Notes under the pieces: generated by a model
The model's database searches: none
What the model saw: only the letters and a program-made list of their open reading frames with translations
Told to the model about the DNA's origin: nothing
Made by a program: the position numbers and the translations under genes
In this document: positions 19,104-29,244 of the stretch, piece after piece
How positions within the stretch are numbered: the first letter of the stretch is position 1
How the letters are laid out: every line of letters begins with the position of its first letter
Origin: Duncaniella muris
Lineage (GTDB): Bacteria; Bacteroidota; Bacteroidia; Bacteroidales; Muribaculaceae
Direction: 5' to 3'
Assembly: GCF_003024805.1 (NCBI RefSeq)
Contig: NZ_PUEC01000008.1
Coordinates: 1-64,000 of the forward strand
DNA length: 64,000 nt

Positions 19104-20705
19104 ATGAAACTGCATAAAAATTTCATCTTCGCATCGGCACTCGCCCTCGCGTCAGGTCTGGGACTCGCGCTCACGGGCTGCAACGATGATGACGAGAAGA
19201 TACCGGCCTATTTCAAAGCCGACAACCGCGAATTCACTCTTGAATACGACGGCCTGACCGACAAAGGCGAAGAACCCTCGCTGACACTTAACACAAGCGG
19301 CAGCTGGAAAGTGAGCCAGAAAGACGAGTGGATACACCTTTCAAGAGAATCAGGCACACGCGGCAGTCACAAGATCTTTGTGACTGCCGATGAGAATACC
19401 GGAGATCCACGCACCGGATTCGTTGAAATCAAACTCTCCGGAAGCAACAAGACCGAGCTTTTGGCCGTAAGCCAGAACAAGAAGGTAGGCACACTCGCCG
19501 TATCGCCCGCACTAATCAGCGTGACAACCCTCGGAAATGCCGCCGAAGGCGAGACTCTTGCCTTCACCATTGACACCAATTCAGACTGGACCGTCTCACT
19601 GCCTGCCGGCTGCGACTGGATAACTCCGTCAAAGACCTCAGGCCAGGCCGGTAAGGAAAAAATCTCATTCACCGCAGCGCTCAATCAGACCGGAGCCGAA
19701 CGCGAGGCCCGGATCACCGTCACTGCAGGAGCTCTTTCCCGCTACACCACAGTGCGCCAGGACGGCACAGTCTTCTCCGTCAGCGAAAACGGCAAACCCA
19801 TAAGCAAACTGACTTTCGCCGCCTCTGACGCCGCCGGCCTCAGCACCGAGCTGACCGTAGGCTGCATTGAATCATGGACACTCACCGCCAAACCCCAGTG
19901 GCTGACCGTAACCCCGTCAAGCGGCGATGCGGGAGAAACCAAAGTCACTCTGACAGCAGAAGTCAACACCGAGGCCGCCCGTGAAGACTACATCACAATC
20001 ACCACCGCCCACGGTCTTGTGCTCACCGCCCCTGTGCTCCAGCTCTCAGACCGCCCCGAACCTGACTCAAAGGCAGTAGGTTTCGTCTACTACAACGATG
20101 ATTTCTCCTGGGTCAAAGGCGGAGCCGACCAGGTAAGCAACATCAACGGCGGAGCCCCCAACGATGCCCGCAACATCTACACCTGGGACTTCAAGACCAA
20201 CGGATTTGACGATGTGCTTGCGCTCTTCAATCAGAAATACACCGACTACAATGCCTCGGCCAAAGTCATCTACGCTATGGACGGCTACCTGAAGTCCAAC
20301 AAAGGAGGCGCACAGACAGCAATCGCAATCAAGGATGCCCTTCCCATTGAAGGCGGACACTATGCCAACGTCGACGTGACTTTCCGCGCAGCCAAAAACG
20401 GCACCGACCCGATGACCGTCTCAGTTGTGATCGAAGGCGAGGGCGAAATCGTCGACGGCGTGAGCGCCACACAGAGCAAGGAACTCGAACCTTTCAACAA
20501 CTCCGACAAAACCATCCCCTGGACATGGACCGACATGAAAGTGACCGTCAAAGGGGCCACAGCCAATACCAGGATCATCATCGGCGCGACTCCGTTCATC
20601 AACAACGGGTTCAAGTCAGTGGCAACTTATCCCGACAACGGAAAGACCTCTTACTACCGCTGGTTCATGGACGATCTTAAAGTAACCCGAATCGAGACCA
20701 AATAA
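19104..20705 (+). CDS. multi-BACON surface lipoprotein, paralogue of the preceding gene
   Basis: A 533-residue lipoprotein (LTGC lipobox, cysteine near residue 26). Three BACON-like domains follow one another at about 35-125, 130-215 and 220-320 (NTSGSWKVSQKDEWIHLS, DTNSDWTVSLPAGCDWITPS and ESWTLTAKPQWLTVTPSSG). The last 200 residues (VYYNDDFSWVKGGADQV, DARNIYTWDFKTNGFDD, RWFMDDLKVTRIE) match the C-terminus of the gene just upstream, probably the binding module, with the BACON domains as spacers lifting it from the membrane. The gap to the upstream gene is 32 bp and to susC 15 bp, so these are co-transcribed. No enzyme signature seen. Confidence 0.75.
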   Translation: MKLHKNFIFASALALASGLGLALTGCNDDDEKIPAYFKADNREFTLEYDGLTDKGEEPSLTLNTSGSWKVSQKDEWIHLSRESGTRGSHKIFVTADENTGDPRTGFVEIKLSGSNKTELLAVSQNKKVGTLAVSPALISVTTLGNAAEGETLAFTIDTNSDWTVSLPAGCDWITPSKTSGQAGKEKISFTAALNQTGAEREARITVTAGALSRYTTVRQDGTVFSVSENGKPISKLTFAASDAAGLSTELTVGCIESWTLTAKPQWLTVTPSSGDAGETKVTLTAEVNTEAAREDYITITTAHGLVLTAPVLQLSDRPEPDSKAVGFVYYNDDFSWVKGGADQVSNINGGAPNDARNIYTWDFKTNGFDDVLALFNQKYTDYNASAKVIYAMDGYLKSNKGGAQTAIAIKDALPIEGGHYANVDVTFRAAKNGTDPMTVSVVIEGEGEIVDGVSATQSKELEPFNNSDKTIPWTWTDMKVTVKGATANTRIIIGATPFINNGFKSVATYPDNGKTSYYRWFMDDLKVTRIETK

Positions 20706-20720
20706 AAACGACAGACAACA

Positions 20721-23687
20721 ATGAAACACAGACATAACACAGCAAGAAATCTCAAGGGATTGTTTTGCACCTTGTTCCTCGGTCTGATTTCAGCGGCATT
20801 CATGACCGCTGCCGCGCAGGTGACCGGCACTGTGACCGACACCGACGGTGAACCTCTGACCGGAGCCACAATCATAGTCCAGGGCACCAAGCTCGCAGCG
20901 GCAGCCGACATCGACGGCAACTTCTCGCTCGACGCCAAGCCCGGCCAGGTAATGAGAGTGACCTATGTAGGCAAACTTCCGGCCGATGTCAAGGTTCAGT
21001 CCGGAAAGACACATTATAATATAGTACTCGACTCCGATGACAAGATGCTCGACGAGGTTGTCGTCGTAGGCTACGGCACAATGGAGAAAAAGCGCGTGAC
21101 CTCGGCCATCACCTCGATCAGCGCCGACGACATGATGTCGGGTCTCGGCGGAGCCACTATCGCCACCGCACTCCAGGGCAAGATCTCAGGCCTGACCACC
21201 ACAGGCAGCGCATCGCCCAACGCCTCTAACGGCTATCAGCTCCGCGGCGTGGCTTCAGTCAACGCCGGCCAGGGCCCGCTGGTAGTGATCGACGGTATCC
21301 CCGGCGGTGACCTCCGCGCCATAAATCAGGAAGACATCCAGTCAATCGACGTGCTCAAAGACGCATCAGCCGGAGCCATCTACGGCACACGCGCCGCAGC
21401 CGGTGTGATCCTCGTGACAACAAAGAAGGCCAAAGAAGGCAAGACCCAGGTCAACTACTCGTGTGAGCTCTCGATCGAAAGCGTGCGCAAGCACCTCGAC
21501 CTCCTCTCCTCTCAGGAATACATCGAACGCGGCCTCGGCCAGGATTACGGCTATGACACCGACTGGTACAAGGAACTCACCCGCGACAATCCCCTCAGCC
21601 AGCGCCATGTGCTGACCATCTCCGGCGGCACCAAAGACCTCCAGCTCTACTCCTCGCTCATGTACTCCGACCAGCAAGGCATAGTGCGTGGCGACGGCCG
21701 CACCGACTATTCCGGCCGCATCAACGGCCGCTACCGCATGTGGGACGGCGTTGCCGAACTCAGCATGAAAGCCCAGTTCCGCCAGGCCGACCGCGACAAG
21801 CGCAACGGGTCCTACACATTTCAGAAAGCCATCGAACTTAACCCGACCATACCTCTGTGGGACCCCTCAAACCCCTCTGACTACAATGTTGACGGCGTAG
21901 GCATGGGCGGCAACTCCTGGAATCCCGTAGCAGACATCGAATATAAAGATTACTCGGCCAAAGACCAGTGGTTCCTCGGCGACGCAACCCTCAAGATCAA
22001 TCTTATGAAAGGCCTATCCGTGCAGGGCACAATGGGCCTCGACATGCGCCAGCATCAGTATTACCTCTACTACAACCAGAAACACCGCGAAAGCGTCACT
22101 TCAAGCAAACGCGGCAAGGCTACCCATGAATTCAGCAAGTCACTCAACAAATCGTTTGAAGCCTATGCCAACTATATGCGCGAATTCGGCGAACACTTCG
22201 TCGACGCCGTGGCCGGCTACAGTTTCTATGAAAACGAAGGCACCGAAAGCTTCGAGATGACAAACGCCAACTTCACCGTTGACGGCATCGGCCCTTGGGA
22301 CATGAGCGCAGGCACAGACCTCAGCGACGGCCAGGCATCAATGGCCTCCAACAAGAATCCTCGCCAGCGCCTGCTCTCGTTCTTCGGCCGAGCAAACTAC
22401 TCTTACGCCGACAAATACATGGCAACCGTGAGCTACCGCCGCGAAGGCTCGTCAAAATTCGGCAAAAACAACCGATGGGGCAACTTCTGGTCTGTCTCCG
22501 GAGGATGGCGCATCTCACGCGAGAACTTCATGGAGGGAATCGACTGGATCAACGACCTGAAACTGCGTGTGGGCTACGGCGTCACCGGCAACAACGACTT
22601 CGGCAGCGGCTACACCGTGCGCACCTACAAGTCAAACGATATGTATCCCACAAACGGCATCTGGCAGCCCGGCTACGGCTCAACCAAAAACATCAACCCC
22701 GATCTGAAATGGGAAGAAAAGAAGGAGCTCAACATCGGTCTTGACTACTCGGTGCTCAACAACCGCATCTTCGGCAAATTCGACTGGTATCACCGCCGCG
22801 TGGACGACATGCTTTTCGAAGTAGCCGCCCCCGTCCCCCCGATGGTCTACACCACCGTGATGAAAAACATCGGCAGCCTCACCAACACAGGCTGGGAATT
22901 CGAAATCACCGGAGTGCCCTTCCAGGGCCGCGAGTTCACATGGACCTCTACCGCCCGCATCTCCCACAACACCACAAAGATCAAAAACCTCGGTGACAGC
23001 GACTCGTTTATGCTCCCCTCGGCCATGCCCGCGTCAATGGGCTATGAGCAGAAGCTCGTCAACGGCTCCAAAATCGGTCAGTTCTGGCTCTTCAAATATG
23101 CCGGTCTCGATGAAAACGGCAAGTGGCTCATCTATGACAAGGACAATAATGTGGTCCCTGCCAAAGACGGCTCTGTCAACAACCTCGTCGACGCCAACAA
23201 ACACTGGGTGGGCAATGCGATCCCCAAGGCGATCATCTCATGGGAAAACAACTTCCGCTACCGAAACTTCGACCTCGGCATCAATCTGCGCTCATGGCTT
23301 GACTACGATGTGTTCAGCGAAATCATCCTCTACCACGGTCTCCAGACCAACTCTCAGGAAAACGTGCTGAAGATAGCCTACACCGACAATGCCGCCATCA
23401 ACGACACCCGCATCACCTCTGACTACTTCCTGAGCGATGCCTCCTTCCTCAAGATCGACGCCGTCTCGCTTGGCTATACGCTCGACACCGGCAAGTGGAA
23501 CAAATATCTGACCCGCGCCCGCTTCTACGTGACCGCCCGCGATCTCTACACCTGGACACGATACAAAGGCTACAACCCCGAAGTGAGCATCAACGGCCTC
23601 TATCCCGGCGTGGAATATGTCCGCAACGCAACCAACATGTACCCGCAGACCACCCGCTGGACATTCGGTCTCCAGCTGACATTCTAA
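20721..23687 (+). CDS. susC: SusC-like TonB-dependent outer-membrane transporter
   Basis: A 988-residue protein: signal peptide (about 1-33), a carboxypeptidase-regulatory-like domain (about 34-110, VTGTVTDTDGEPLTGATI), the TonB-box region and plug (LDEVVVVGYGTMEKKRVT, then ALQGKISGLTTTG and VIDGIPGGDLRAINQEDIQS), and a 22-strand barrel ending in aromatic TFGLQLTF. It imports the oligomers delivered by SusD using TonB energy. It has no N-terminal secretin/TonB signalling domain, so it is not under a FecR/ECF system. The transported ligand is not readable from the barrel; the neighbouring phosphodiesterases suggest a glycerol-phosphate polymer. Confidence 0.95.
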   Translation: MKHRHNTARNLKGLFCTLFLGLISAAFMTAAAQVTGTVTDTDGEPLTGATIIVQGTKLAAAADIDGNFSLDAKPGQVMRVTYVGKLPADVKVQSGKTHYNIVLDSDDKMLDEVVVVGYGTMEKKRVTSAITSISADDMMSGLGGATIATALQGKISGLTTTGSASPNASNGYQLRGVASVNAGQGPLVVIDGIPGGDLRAINQEDIQSIDVLKDASAGAIYGTRAAAGVILVTTKKAKEGKTQVNYSCELSIESVRKHLDLLSSQEYIERGLGQDYGYDTDWYKELTRDNPLSQRHVLTISGGTKDLQLYSSLMYSDQQGIVRGDGRTDYSGRINGRYRMWDGVAELSMKAQFRQADRDKRNGSYTFQKAIELNPTIPLWDPSNPSDYNVDGVGMGGNSWNPVADIEYKDYSAKDQWFLGDATLKINLMKGLSVQGTMGLDMRQHQYYLYYNQKHRESVTSSKRGKATHEFSKSLNKSFEAYANYMREFGEHFVDAVAGYSFYENEGTESFEMTNANFTVDGIGPWDMSAGTDLSDGQASMASNKNPRQRLLSFFGRANYSYADKYMATVSYRREGSSKFGKNNRWGNFWSVSGGWRISRENFMEGIDWINDLKLRVGYGVTGNNDFGSGYTVRTYKSNDMYPTNGIWQPGYGSTKNINPDLKWEEKKELNIGLDYSVLNNRIFGKFDWYHRRVDDMLFEVAAPVPPMVYTTVMKNIGSLTNTGWEFEITGVPFQGREFTWTSTARISHNTTKIKNLGDSDSFMLPSAMPASMGYEQKLVNGSKIGQFWLFKYAGLDENGKWLIYDKDNNVVPAKDGSVNNLVDANKHWVGNAIPKAIISWENNFRYRNFDLGINLRSWLDYDVFSEIILYHGLQTNSQENVLKIAYTDNAAINDTRITSDYFLSDASFLKIDAVSLGYTLDTGKWNKYLTRARFYVTARDLYTWTRYKGYNPEVSINGLYPGVEYVRNATNMYPQTTRWTFGLQLTF

Positions 23688-23715
23688 AAATTGGTAGATA
23701 AAAAACTGACGAACT

Positions 23716-25368
23716 ATGAAATTTAACTTCAAACATATAGCTCTGGCACTGCTCGGAGGCGCCACTCTCTTCTCCTGCGACCTTGACGAGAAATTCTACT
23801 CCAGCGTGACCCCTGACACATTCATCACCTGTCCGGAGAACACCTACGCCATTCTCTGCCGCCCCTTCACCCACTGGAAATGGTATCTCGGCGCCGAACG
23901 CTGGTATCTCCAGGAACTGACCACCGACGAGATGACCTGCCCGACACGCGGCAACGACTTCTATAACAACGGCGAGTACATCCGCCTGCAGGAACACACC
24001 TGGACCGGCGATGACCGCCATGTCAAAAACGTGTGGGACGGAACCATGAGCGCCATCGCCCGTACTCTCGAAGCCAAAGAAGACCTCTCTGGTGTCAACT
24101 ACAACGCCATCGGCCTCTCTGACGAAATAAAGAAAGACCACATCAACCAGCTAAACGCCATCCTCGGATGGTACTACATGCGCGGTCTTGACTACTTCGG
24201 AGGTCTGCCGATTTTCCGCAGCAACAACGACGCTCCCTGCGCCCGCTCTACCGACAAGGAGACTTTTGAATTCTGCGAGGACCTTTTCAAGAACGCCATA
24301 CCCTCCATACTCCCGAAATCGAGCCTCGGAGAAGCCCAGGACGGCTATATCAAGAAAGCAGCAGCCGCAATGATGCTCGCCGAACTATACTTCAACGCCG
24401 AAGCCTACGGAGGAGGTGACCGCTATGCCGATTGTGCCGCAATCTGCGAAGACCTGATCAGAGGCGAATACGGCCCCTACGCCATTGACAATACCTGGTA
24501 CGGCCCCCACTGTTTCGACAACGACAAATCGACAGAAGCCGTCTGGTATGTGCCCTCACAGAACTCAAAGATGGAATTCAACTGGTATTACCGCTACTTC
24601 TACAACCACCAGGCCGACAAATACTTCAACTGCCCATTCCCGGCTTCGCGCTACAACGGATTCATCCTTTCTCCCTCACGCGAGAAAGAAGGCGGCCCGG
24701 TCATGGACTACAAGCTGGGCAAAAGCTACGAGAAATACAACGATGCCGACCTGCGCAAGAAACCCTACGTCTACCACGGCAACAAGGAGTATGAAGGAAT
24801 GTTCTGCGTAGGGCTGCAGAAGAACCCCTACACCGGCGAAGTGGCCATAGGCCAGAAAGACATGGCCGGAAAGCCTGTGGTCCTTGTGGACTACGTCAAT
24901 ATCACCGGCAACAGCAGCACCATGATGGACGGTTCGGAAGTCTCCGGAGTGCGTCTGGTCAAGATGCCCATCCCGAACATCGACGATAAGGATCTTCTCT
25001 GGAACCCCGACTATCCCTGCATGCGTTTCACCGAGGTCTACTACATGCTTGCCGAATGCAAATGGCGCGCAGGCGACAAAAAGGGTGCCGCTCAGCTCAT
25101 CAACGAAGTGCGCAAACGCAACTTCGCCAACGGCAACGACCCGGACCCCGTGACCGAAGCAAACCTTGATGTCTACCGCATGGCCGATGAATGGCAGATT
25201 GAATTCCTCGGTGAAGGCCGCCGCCGCACCGACCTCATCCGCCTCGGCCTCTACACCACAGAAAGCTGGTGGGCCCACAAGCCGACTGACGACACCAAGA
25301 AGCGTTTCCCGCTGCCCTCTGAGGCTATGGCTGGAAATCCCCTACTAAAGCAGAACCCCGGTTATTGA
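23716..25368 (+). CDS. susD: SusD-like substrate-binding lipoprotein
   Basis: A 550-residue RagB/SusD family lipoprotein (lipobox LFSC, cysteine near residue 21), with tetratricopeptide-type helices in the N-terminal half (NAILGWYYMRGLDYFGGLPIF; KKAAAAMMLAELYFNAEAYGG) and the conserved C-terminal pattern MRFTEVYYMLAECKWRAGDK and WQIEFLGEGRRRTDLIRLG. It covers SusC as a lid and binds the substrate. It lies 28 bp after susC. Aromatic residues are plentiful in loops, as expected for a binding site. Complete at both ends. Confidence 0.95.
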   Translation: MKFNFKHIALALLGGATLFSCDLDEKFYSSVTPDTFITCPENTYAILCRPFTHWKWYLGAERWYLQELTTDEMTCPTRGNDFYNNGEYIRLQEHTWTGDDRHVKNVWDGTMSAIARTLEAKEDLSGVNYNAIGLSDEIKKDHINQLNAILGWYYMRGLDYFGGLPIFRSNNDAPCARSTDKETFEFCEDLFKNAIPSILPKSSLGEAQDGYIKKAAAAMMLAELYFNAEAYGGGDRYADCAAICEDLIRGEYGPYAIDNTWYGPHCFDNDKSTEAVWYVPSQNSKMEFNWYYRYFYNHQADKYFNCPFPASRYNGFILSPSREKEGGPVMDYKLGKSYEKYNDADLRKKPYVYHGNKEYEGMFCVGLQKNPYTGEVAIGQKDMAGKPVVLVDYVNITGNSSTMMDGSEVSGVRLVKMPIPNIDDKDLLWNPDYPCMRFTEVYYMLAECKWRAGDKKGAAQLINEVRKRNFANGNDPDPVTEANLDVYRMADEWQIEFLGEGRRRTDLIRLGLYTTESWWAHKPTDDTKKRFPLPSEAMAGNPLLKQNPGY

Positions 25369-25434
25369 TCACACTGCAATTGCCTTCATTCTCCTCTCTC
25401 TTTCAGAAAAAACACCTGTTAATTTCCAATCTCT

Positions 25435-26973
25435 ATGAAACTTTTCAGATATATGGCCTCGGCGATGGTGGCAGTCAGCCTCCTCGCATCATGCTCCGAT
25501 GATGTTGTCGCCGAACGCCGCCCAGGAGCCGATTCGGATCCCCTTACCATCAAAGCACAGTTCGGCAAAAACCTCGTGGGCCGTGTGACGGTTGACGGAC
25601 AGCCCCGCCAGGGTGTGGTTGTCAGCGACGGCATCAATGTGATGACAACCGACGCCAACGGCGAATACCAGATGTACACCACAGGCCGCCAGCACGTGTT
25701 CATTTCCGTGCCTGCCGACTGCGAGCTCCCCACCCTGCTCGGCGACCCGAAGTTCTACAAGACCCTCGACTATTCCGACGCCGCGATCATCCAGCGCGAT
25801 TTCCGTCTGGTGTCAATCCCAAAGAAAACAGAATGGACCCTCTTCACTATGGCCGACCCGCAGATCGGCAACGAAAAAGACATCACTGATTTCGTGGGAA
25901 TGATTCCCAGAATGGCCGAATTCGCCTCCAGCCTGCCGTCAAACGTCTATGGCATCTCGCTCGGCGACATAGTCTGGAACAAGCCCGAATACTTCGACAC
26001 CTATGCGAAAGAGATGCGCAACATCCCCGTGCCGGTTTTCTCTGTGATAGGTAACCATGATCACAACGAAGGAATCAAAAACGACACCGAAAGTGATAAG
26101 GATTTCCGCGATGCCCTCGGCCCGACATACTACTCCGCTAATATCGGAGACTGCCACCTCGTAGTGCTCGACGACGTTTTCTACCGTGGTGTCAACGGCC
26201 GTAACGACTACACGGGCACCATCACCGAGGCCCAGCTCGAATGGCTTGAAAAGGATCTCAGCTATGTTGATCCGGACAAAGCCGTCATCATCGGCCTCCA
26301 CATACCCACCAAGCGCCGAAACAGCTCTACCCATGTCACCAACAACCAGGCTCTCTATGATCTGGTCAAGGACTTCAGGGAAGTGCAGATCCTCTCCGGC
26401 CACAGCCACAACCACTACACCACTACCATAGCCTCAAACATCACCGAGACGACTTTCGCAGCCGTGATGGGAGCCTACTGGTATCCGCTTTGCAACGATG
26501 GCTCGCCACGTGGCTACGGCGCTCTTGACTTCAAAGGCAATACCCTGGTCAACAAATACTTCATCGGCGACGGCTGTGACCGCGACTACCAGATGAAGCT
26601 TTACCACCCGGAAGACGCCGTGTTATGGAATCCCTCTAAGAATGCAGGAGATCCCTATGACAAGATCCTTGCCAACATCTTCTGCTGGCATGAAGACTGG
26701 ACTGTCGAAGTCAAGGAAGACGCAGGATCCTGGACAGTTCTGCCGGCGAGCGCCCGACTAATTCCCTCGCAGAACGGCGGAAAATGCTGGGACCCCGATG
26801 TGCGCAAATGTCTTGTTGACGGAGTCATCCCCGCAAACCACGGCGGATCAGCTCCTGAAAACAATAACGACCACATGTTCCTCTACACTCCGCAGCCAGG
26901 CTGGCAGAGCGTGAGCTTCCGCGCCACTGACAGCTTCGGCAACGTCTACACAGAGACCATTACCAACAACTAA
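25435..26973 (+). CDS. calcineurin-like phosphoesterase with N- and C-terminal accessory domains
   Basis: A 512-residue lipoprotein (LLASCS, cysteine near residue 20). The N-terminal domain (about 40-120) has the MetallophosN-type fold pattern (GRVTVDGQPRQGVVVSDG). The catalytic core carries the dimetal ligands ADPQIGN, SLGDIVW, VIGNHDHNE, IGLHIPT and SGHSHNH. The C-terminal part (about 380-510) resembles MetallophosC. It hydrolyses phosphate mono- or diesters at the surface or in the periplasm. It sits 66 bp after susD and before GH31 and the glycerophosphodiesterase. That pairing implies a phosphorylated glycan. It could cleave the polymer backbone or release terminal phosphate; its exact bond is unknown. 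Confidence 0.85.
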   Translation: MKLFRYMASAMVAVSLLASCSDDVVAERRPGADSDPLTIKAQFGKNLVGRVTVDGQPRQGVVVSDGINVMTTDANGEYQMYTTGRQHVFISVPADCELPTLLGDPKFYKTLDYSDAAIIQRDFRLVSIPKKTEWTLFTMADPQIGNEKDITDFVGMIPRMAEFASSLPSNVYGISLGDIVWNKPEYFDTYAKEMRNIPVPVFSVIGNHDHNEGIKNDTESDKDFRDALGPTYYSANIGDCHLVVLDDVFYRGVNGRNDYTGTITEAQLEWLEKDLSYVDPDKAVIIGLHIPTKRRNSSTHVTNNQALYDLVKDFREVQILSGHSHNHYTTTIASNITETTFAAVMGAYWYPLCNDGSPRGYGALDFKGNTLVNKYFIGDGCDRDYQMKLYHPEDAVLWNPSKNAGDPYDKILANIFCWHEDWTVEVKEDAGSWTVLPASARLIPSQNGGKCWDPDVRKCLVDGVIPANHGGSAPENNNDHMFLYTPQPGWQSVSFRATDSFGNVYTETITNN

Positions 26974-26991
26974 CCCTGACCTCAGCCAACA

Positions 26992-29244
26992 ATGCGAAAA
27001 GCCATAAAAAAATTCCTTTCATTAGCCTTGATGATGTCATCAGGGCTAATGGCCTTTGCCGACACTGCCGCAAGCAATCCGCTTGTGTTCGGCAACAACC
27101 GCCTCTCGATCATCACCCCGACGCTCCTGCGCCTGGAATATGCCACCGACGCCCGCTTCATTGATGCCCCGACCCTCTTTGCCTATGACCGCAGCAGCAT
27201 GCTCTCGCCCTCTGACATCTCTGTCCGCGAACTCGGCGACAACTGCTACGAGATCACCACTCCGGCTCTGAGAATCTGGTATAAGCATGACGGTTTCCCC
27301 TTCTCGACTTCGAATCTCCACGTGTTTTACACTCTTGACGGCAAAGAGAAGAAATTCACCAATCGCTTCCTCCCCAAAAACAATCTCGGAGGTCCGGTGG
27401 AGACTCTTGACCGTGTCACCAAGGAAATTCCGATGAATGACGGAATCCTGAGCAAGGACGGATGGTATATGATCGACGACGAACGCACCGACCTGCTCGT
27501 CAACGGATGGATCAGCCCGCGCGACACCGAATCGCACATCCAGGATCAGTATTGCTTCGTCTACGGCAACGATTACAAGGCCGCCCTCTCAAGCCTTGGC
27601 GCTATCAGCGGCAAGGTGCCGATGACCCGCAAATACATACACGGTGTCTGGTATTGCCGCTACTGGGACTATACCTCCGATGAATTCCTCGACATCATCC
27701 GCGGCTATGACAAAAATGACTTCCCGCTTGACAACATTGTGTTTGACATGGGATGGCACACCAACGACGCAACCGTCGGCACAGGCCACAACGGACATCT
27801 AAACTGGAACGGCTACACCTGGAACCGCGAACTCATTCCCGATCCGAAAGCTCTGATCGACTCCTGCCATGCCCGTGGCGTGACAGTCTCGCTCAACGAC
27901 CATCCGCATGACGGCATGCGCCCCCACGAGGAACACTATCCGGCATTCATCAAGGCTCTCGGTGTCACTGACGGAACCGTGCCTCTGTTCAACACAGCCG
28001 ACAGCAACTATATGGCCAAATTCTTTGACTATGCCCACCGCCCGAGCGAAGACATGGGCGTGGACTTCTGGTGGCTTGACTGGCAGCAGAACTATCTCTA
28101 CCCGCATGTGCGCGGCCATCACTCCACAACCCTCGCCTGGATCAACGAACTTTACTACCGCGATTCGCAGCGCAACGGCAAACGTGGTGCCGGTTACAGC
28201 CGATGGGCCGGATGGGGCGACCACCGTCACCCCATCCAGTTCTCCGGCGATGCCCAGGCCAACTGGGAGCTTCTCGCCTTCGAGGTTAAACTCACTGCTT
28301 GCAGCGGTCAGGGCGGATGCTACTACTGGGCACATGACATAGGCGGTTTCCGCGGTGACCCGAACCCGGAACTGACTGTCAGATGGACTCAGTTCGGCGC
28401 TCTGTCGGCTGCCCTGCGTGTCCATTCCACCAAAGACAAGCGCCTCGACCGACGCCCCTGGATCAGTGGCGACCGCGAGACAAAAGCTATGAGAAAGATG
28501 TACCACATGCGTTCCGAAATGATGCCCTACATCTATTCGAGCGTCTGGCAGACCCACAACACTATGGTGCCGCTCAACCGCTCGATGTTCATCGACTATG
28601 GCGACCAGAAGGAATCGTTCAGCCAGCCCCAGCAGTTCACTTTCGGCGACATCCTGCTTGCTGCTCCTATCTCGACACCCGGCAGCGGTGCAGACAAGAC
28701 TGCCGCGCAGAAAGTCTGGTTCCCCAAAGGCGAAGTCTGGTATGACTATTTCACCCACGAACGCAAAGACGGAGGCCAGACCGCACAGATCGAAAAGCCT
28801 CTTGAGGAATTCCCGCTCTATGTGAGAGGCGGATGGATACTCCCCATGCAGCCCTACACTCCGCGTCCGGCCACAGCCGCGCTCGAAACGCTCGTCATGC
28901 GCGTCTACCCCGCGGCCAAAGATGCCGACAACGTGTTCAGCCTCTATGAGGATGACGGCATATCGCTTGACTATCAGAAGGGCATCTATTCCACAACCGC
29001 GCTCCGCTACACCCAGAAAGGCAACCGCGCCTGCGTGACAGTGGCACCCGCCGAAGGTTCATATCCCGGCCAGACCATGCGCCGCTCCTACAGGCTGCAG
29101 CTTCCAGGACTGAAAGACGGTGCCAAGGTGACGGTCAACGGCAAAAAAGCCAAGGTTGAATATGACGAAGCCGCCGGATGCCCGGTGGTCAGAGTTGCCT
29201 CCACTCCTGTAAACAAACCCGTAACCATTGAGTATAATATATAA
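26992..29244 (+). CDS. GH31-family alpha-glycosidase
   Basis: A 750-residue secreted enzyme (signal peptide about 1-24). A beta-sandwich (about 30-210) precedes the GH31 barrel. The likely nucleophile is Asp363 in WWLDWQQN and the acid/base Asp420 in FSGDAQANWE; HDIGGFRGD follows and the C-terminal beta domains end the chain. GH31 includes alpha-glucosidases, alpha-xylosidases, alpha-galactosidases and alpha-N-acetylgalactosaminidases. WWLDWQQ is a variant of the usual motif, so the sugar released is uncertain. The stop overlaps the next start by one base. In this setting it would strip alpha-linked sugars from a glycerol-phosphate chain (inference). Confidence 0.88.
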   Translation: MRKAIKKFLSLALMMSSGLMAFADTAASNPLVFGNNRLSIITPTLLRLEYATDARFIDAPTLFAYDRSSMLSPSDISVRELGDNCYEITTPALRIWYKHDGFPFSTSNLHVFYTLDGKEKKFTNRFLPKNNLGGPVETLDRVTKEIPMNDGILSKDGWYMIDDERTDLLVNGWISPRDTESHIQDQYCFVYGNDYKAALSSLGAISGKVPMTRKYIHGVWYCRYWDYTSDEFLDIIRGYDKNDFPLDNIVFDMGWHTNDATVGTGHNGHLNWNGYTWNRELIPDPKALIDSCHARGVTVSLNDHPHDGMRPHEEHYPAFIKALGVTDGTVPLFNTADSNYMAKFFDYAHRPSEDMGVDFWWLDWQQNYLYPHVRGHHSTTLAWINELYYRDSQRNGKRGAGYSRWAGWGDHRHPIQFSGDAQANWELLAFEVKLTACSGQGGCYYWAHDIGGFRGDPNPELTVRWTQFGALSAALRVHSTKDKRLDRRPWISGDRETKAMRKMYHMRSEMMPYIYSSVWQTHNTMVPLNRSMFIDYGDQKESFSQPQQFTFGDILLAAPISTPGSGADKTAAQKVWFPKGEVWYDYFTHERKDGGQTAQIEKPLEEFPLYVRGGWILPMQPYTPRPATAALETLVMRVYPAAKDADNVFSLYEDDGISLDYQKGIYSTTALRYTQKGNRACVTVAPAEGSYPGQTMRRSYRLQLPGLKDGAKVTVNGKKAKVEYDEAAGCPVVRVASTPVNKPVTIEYNI

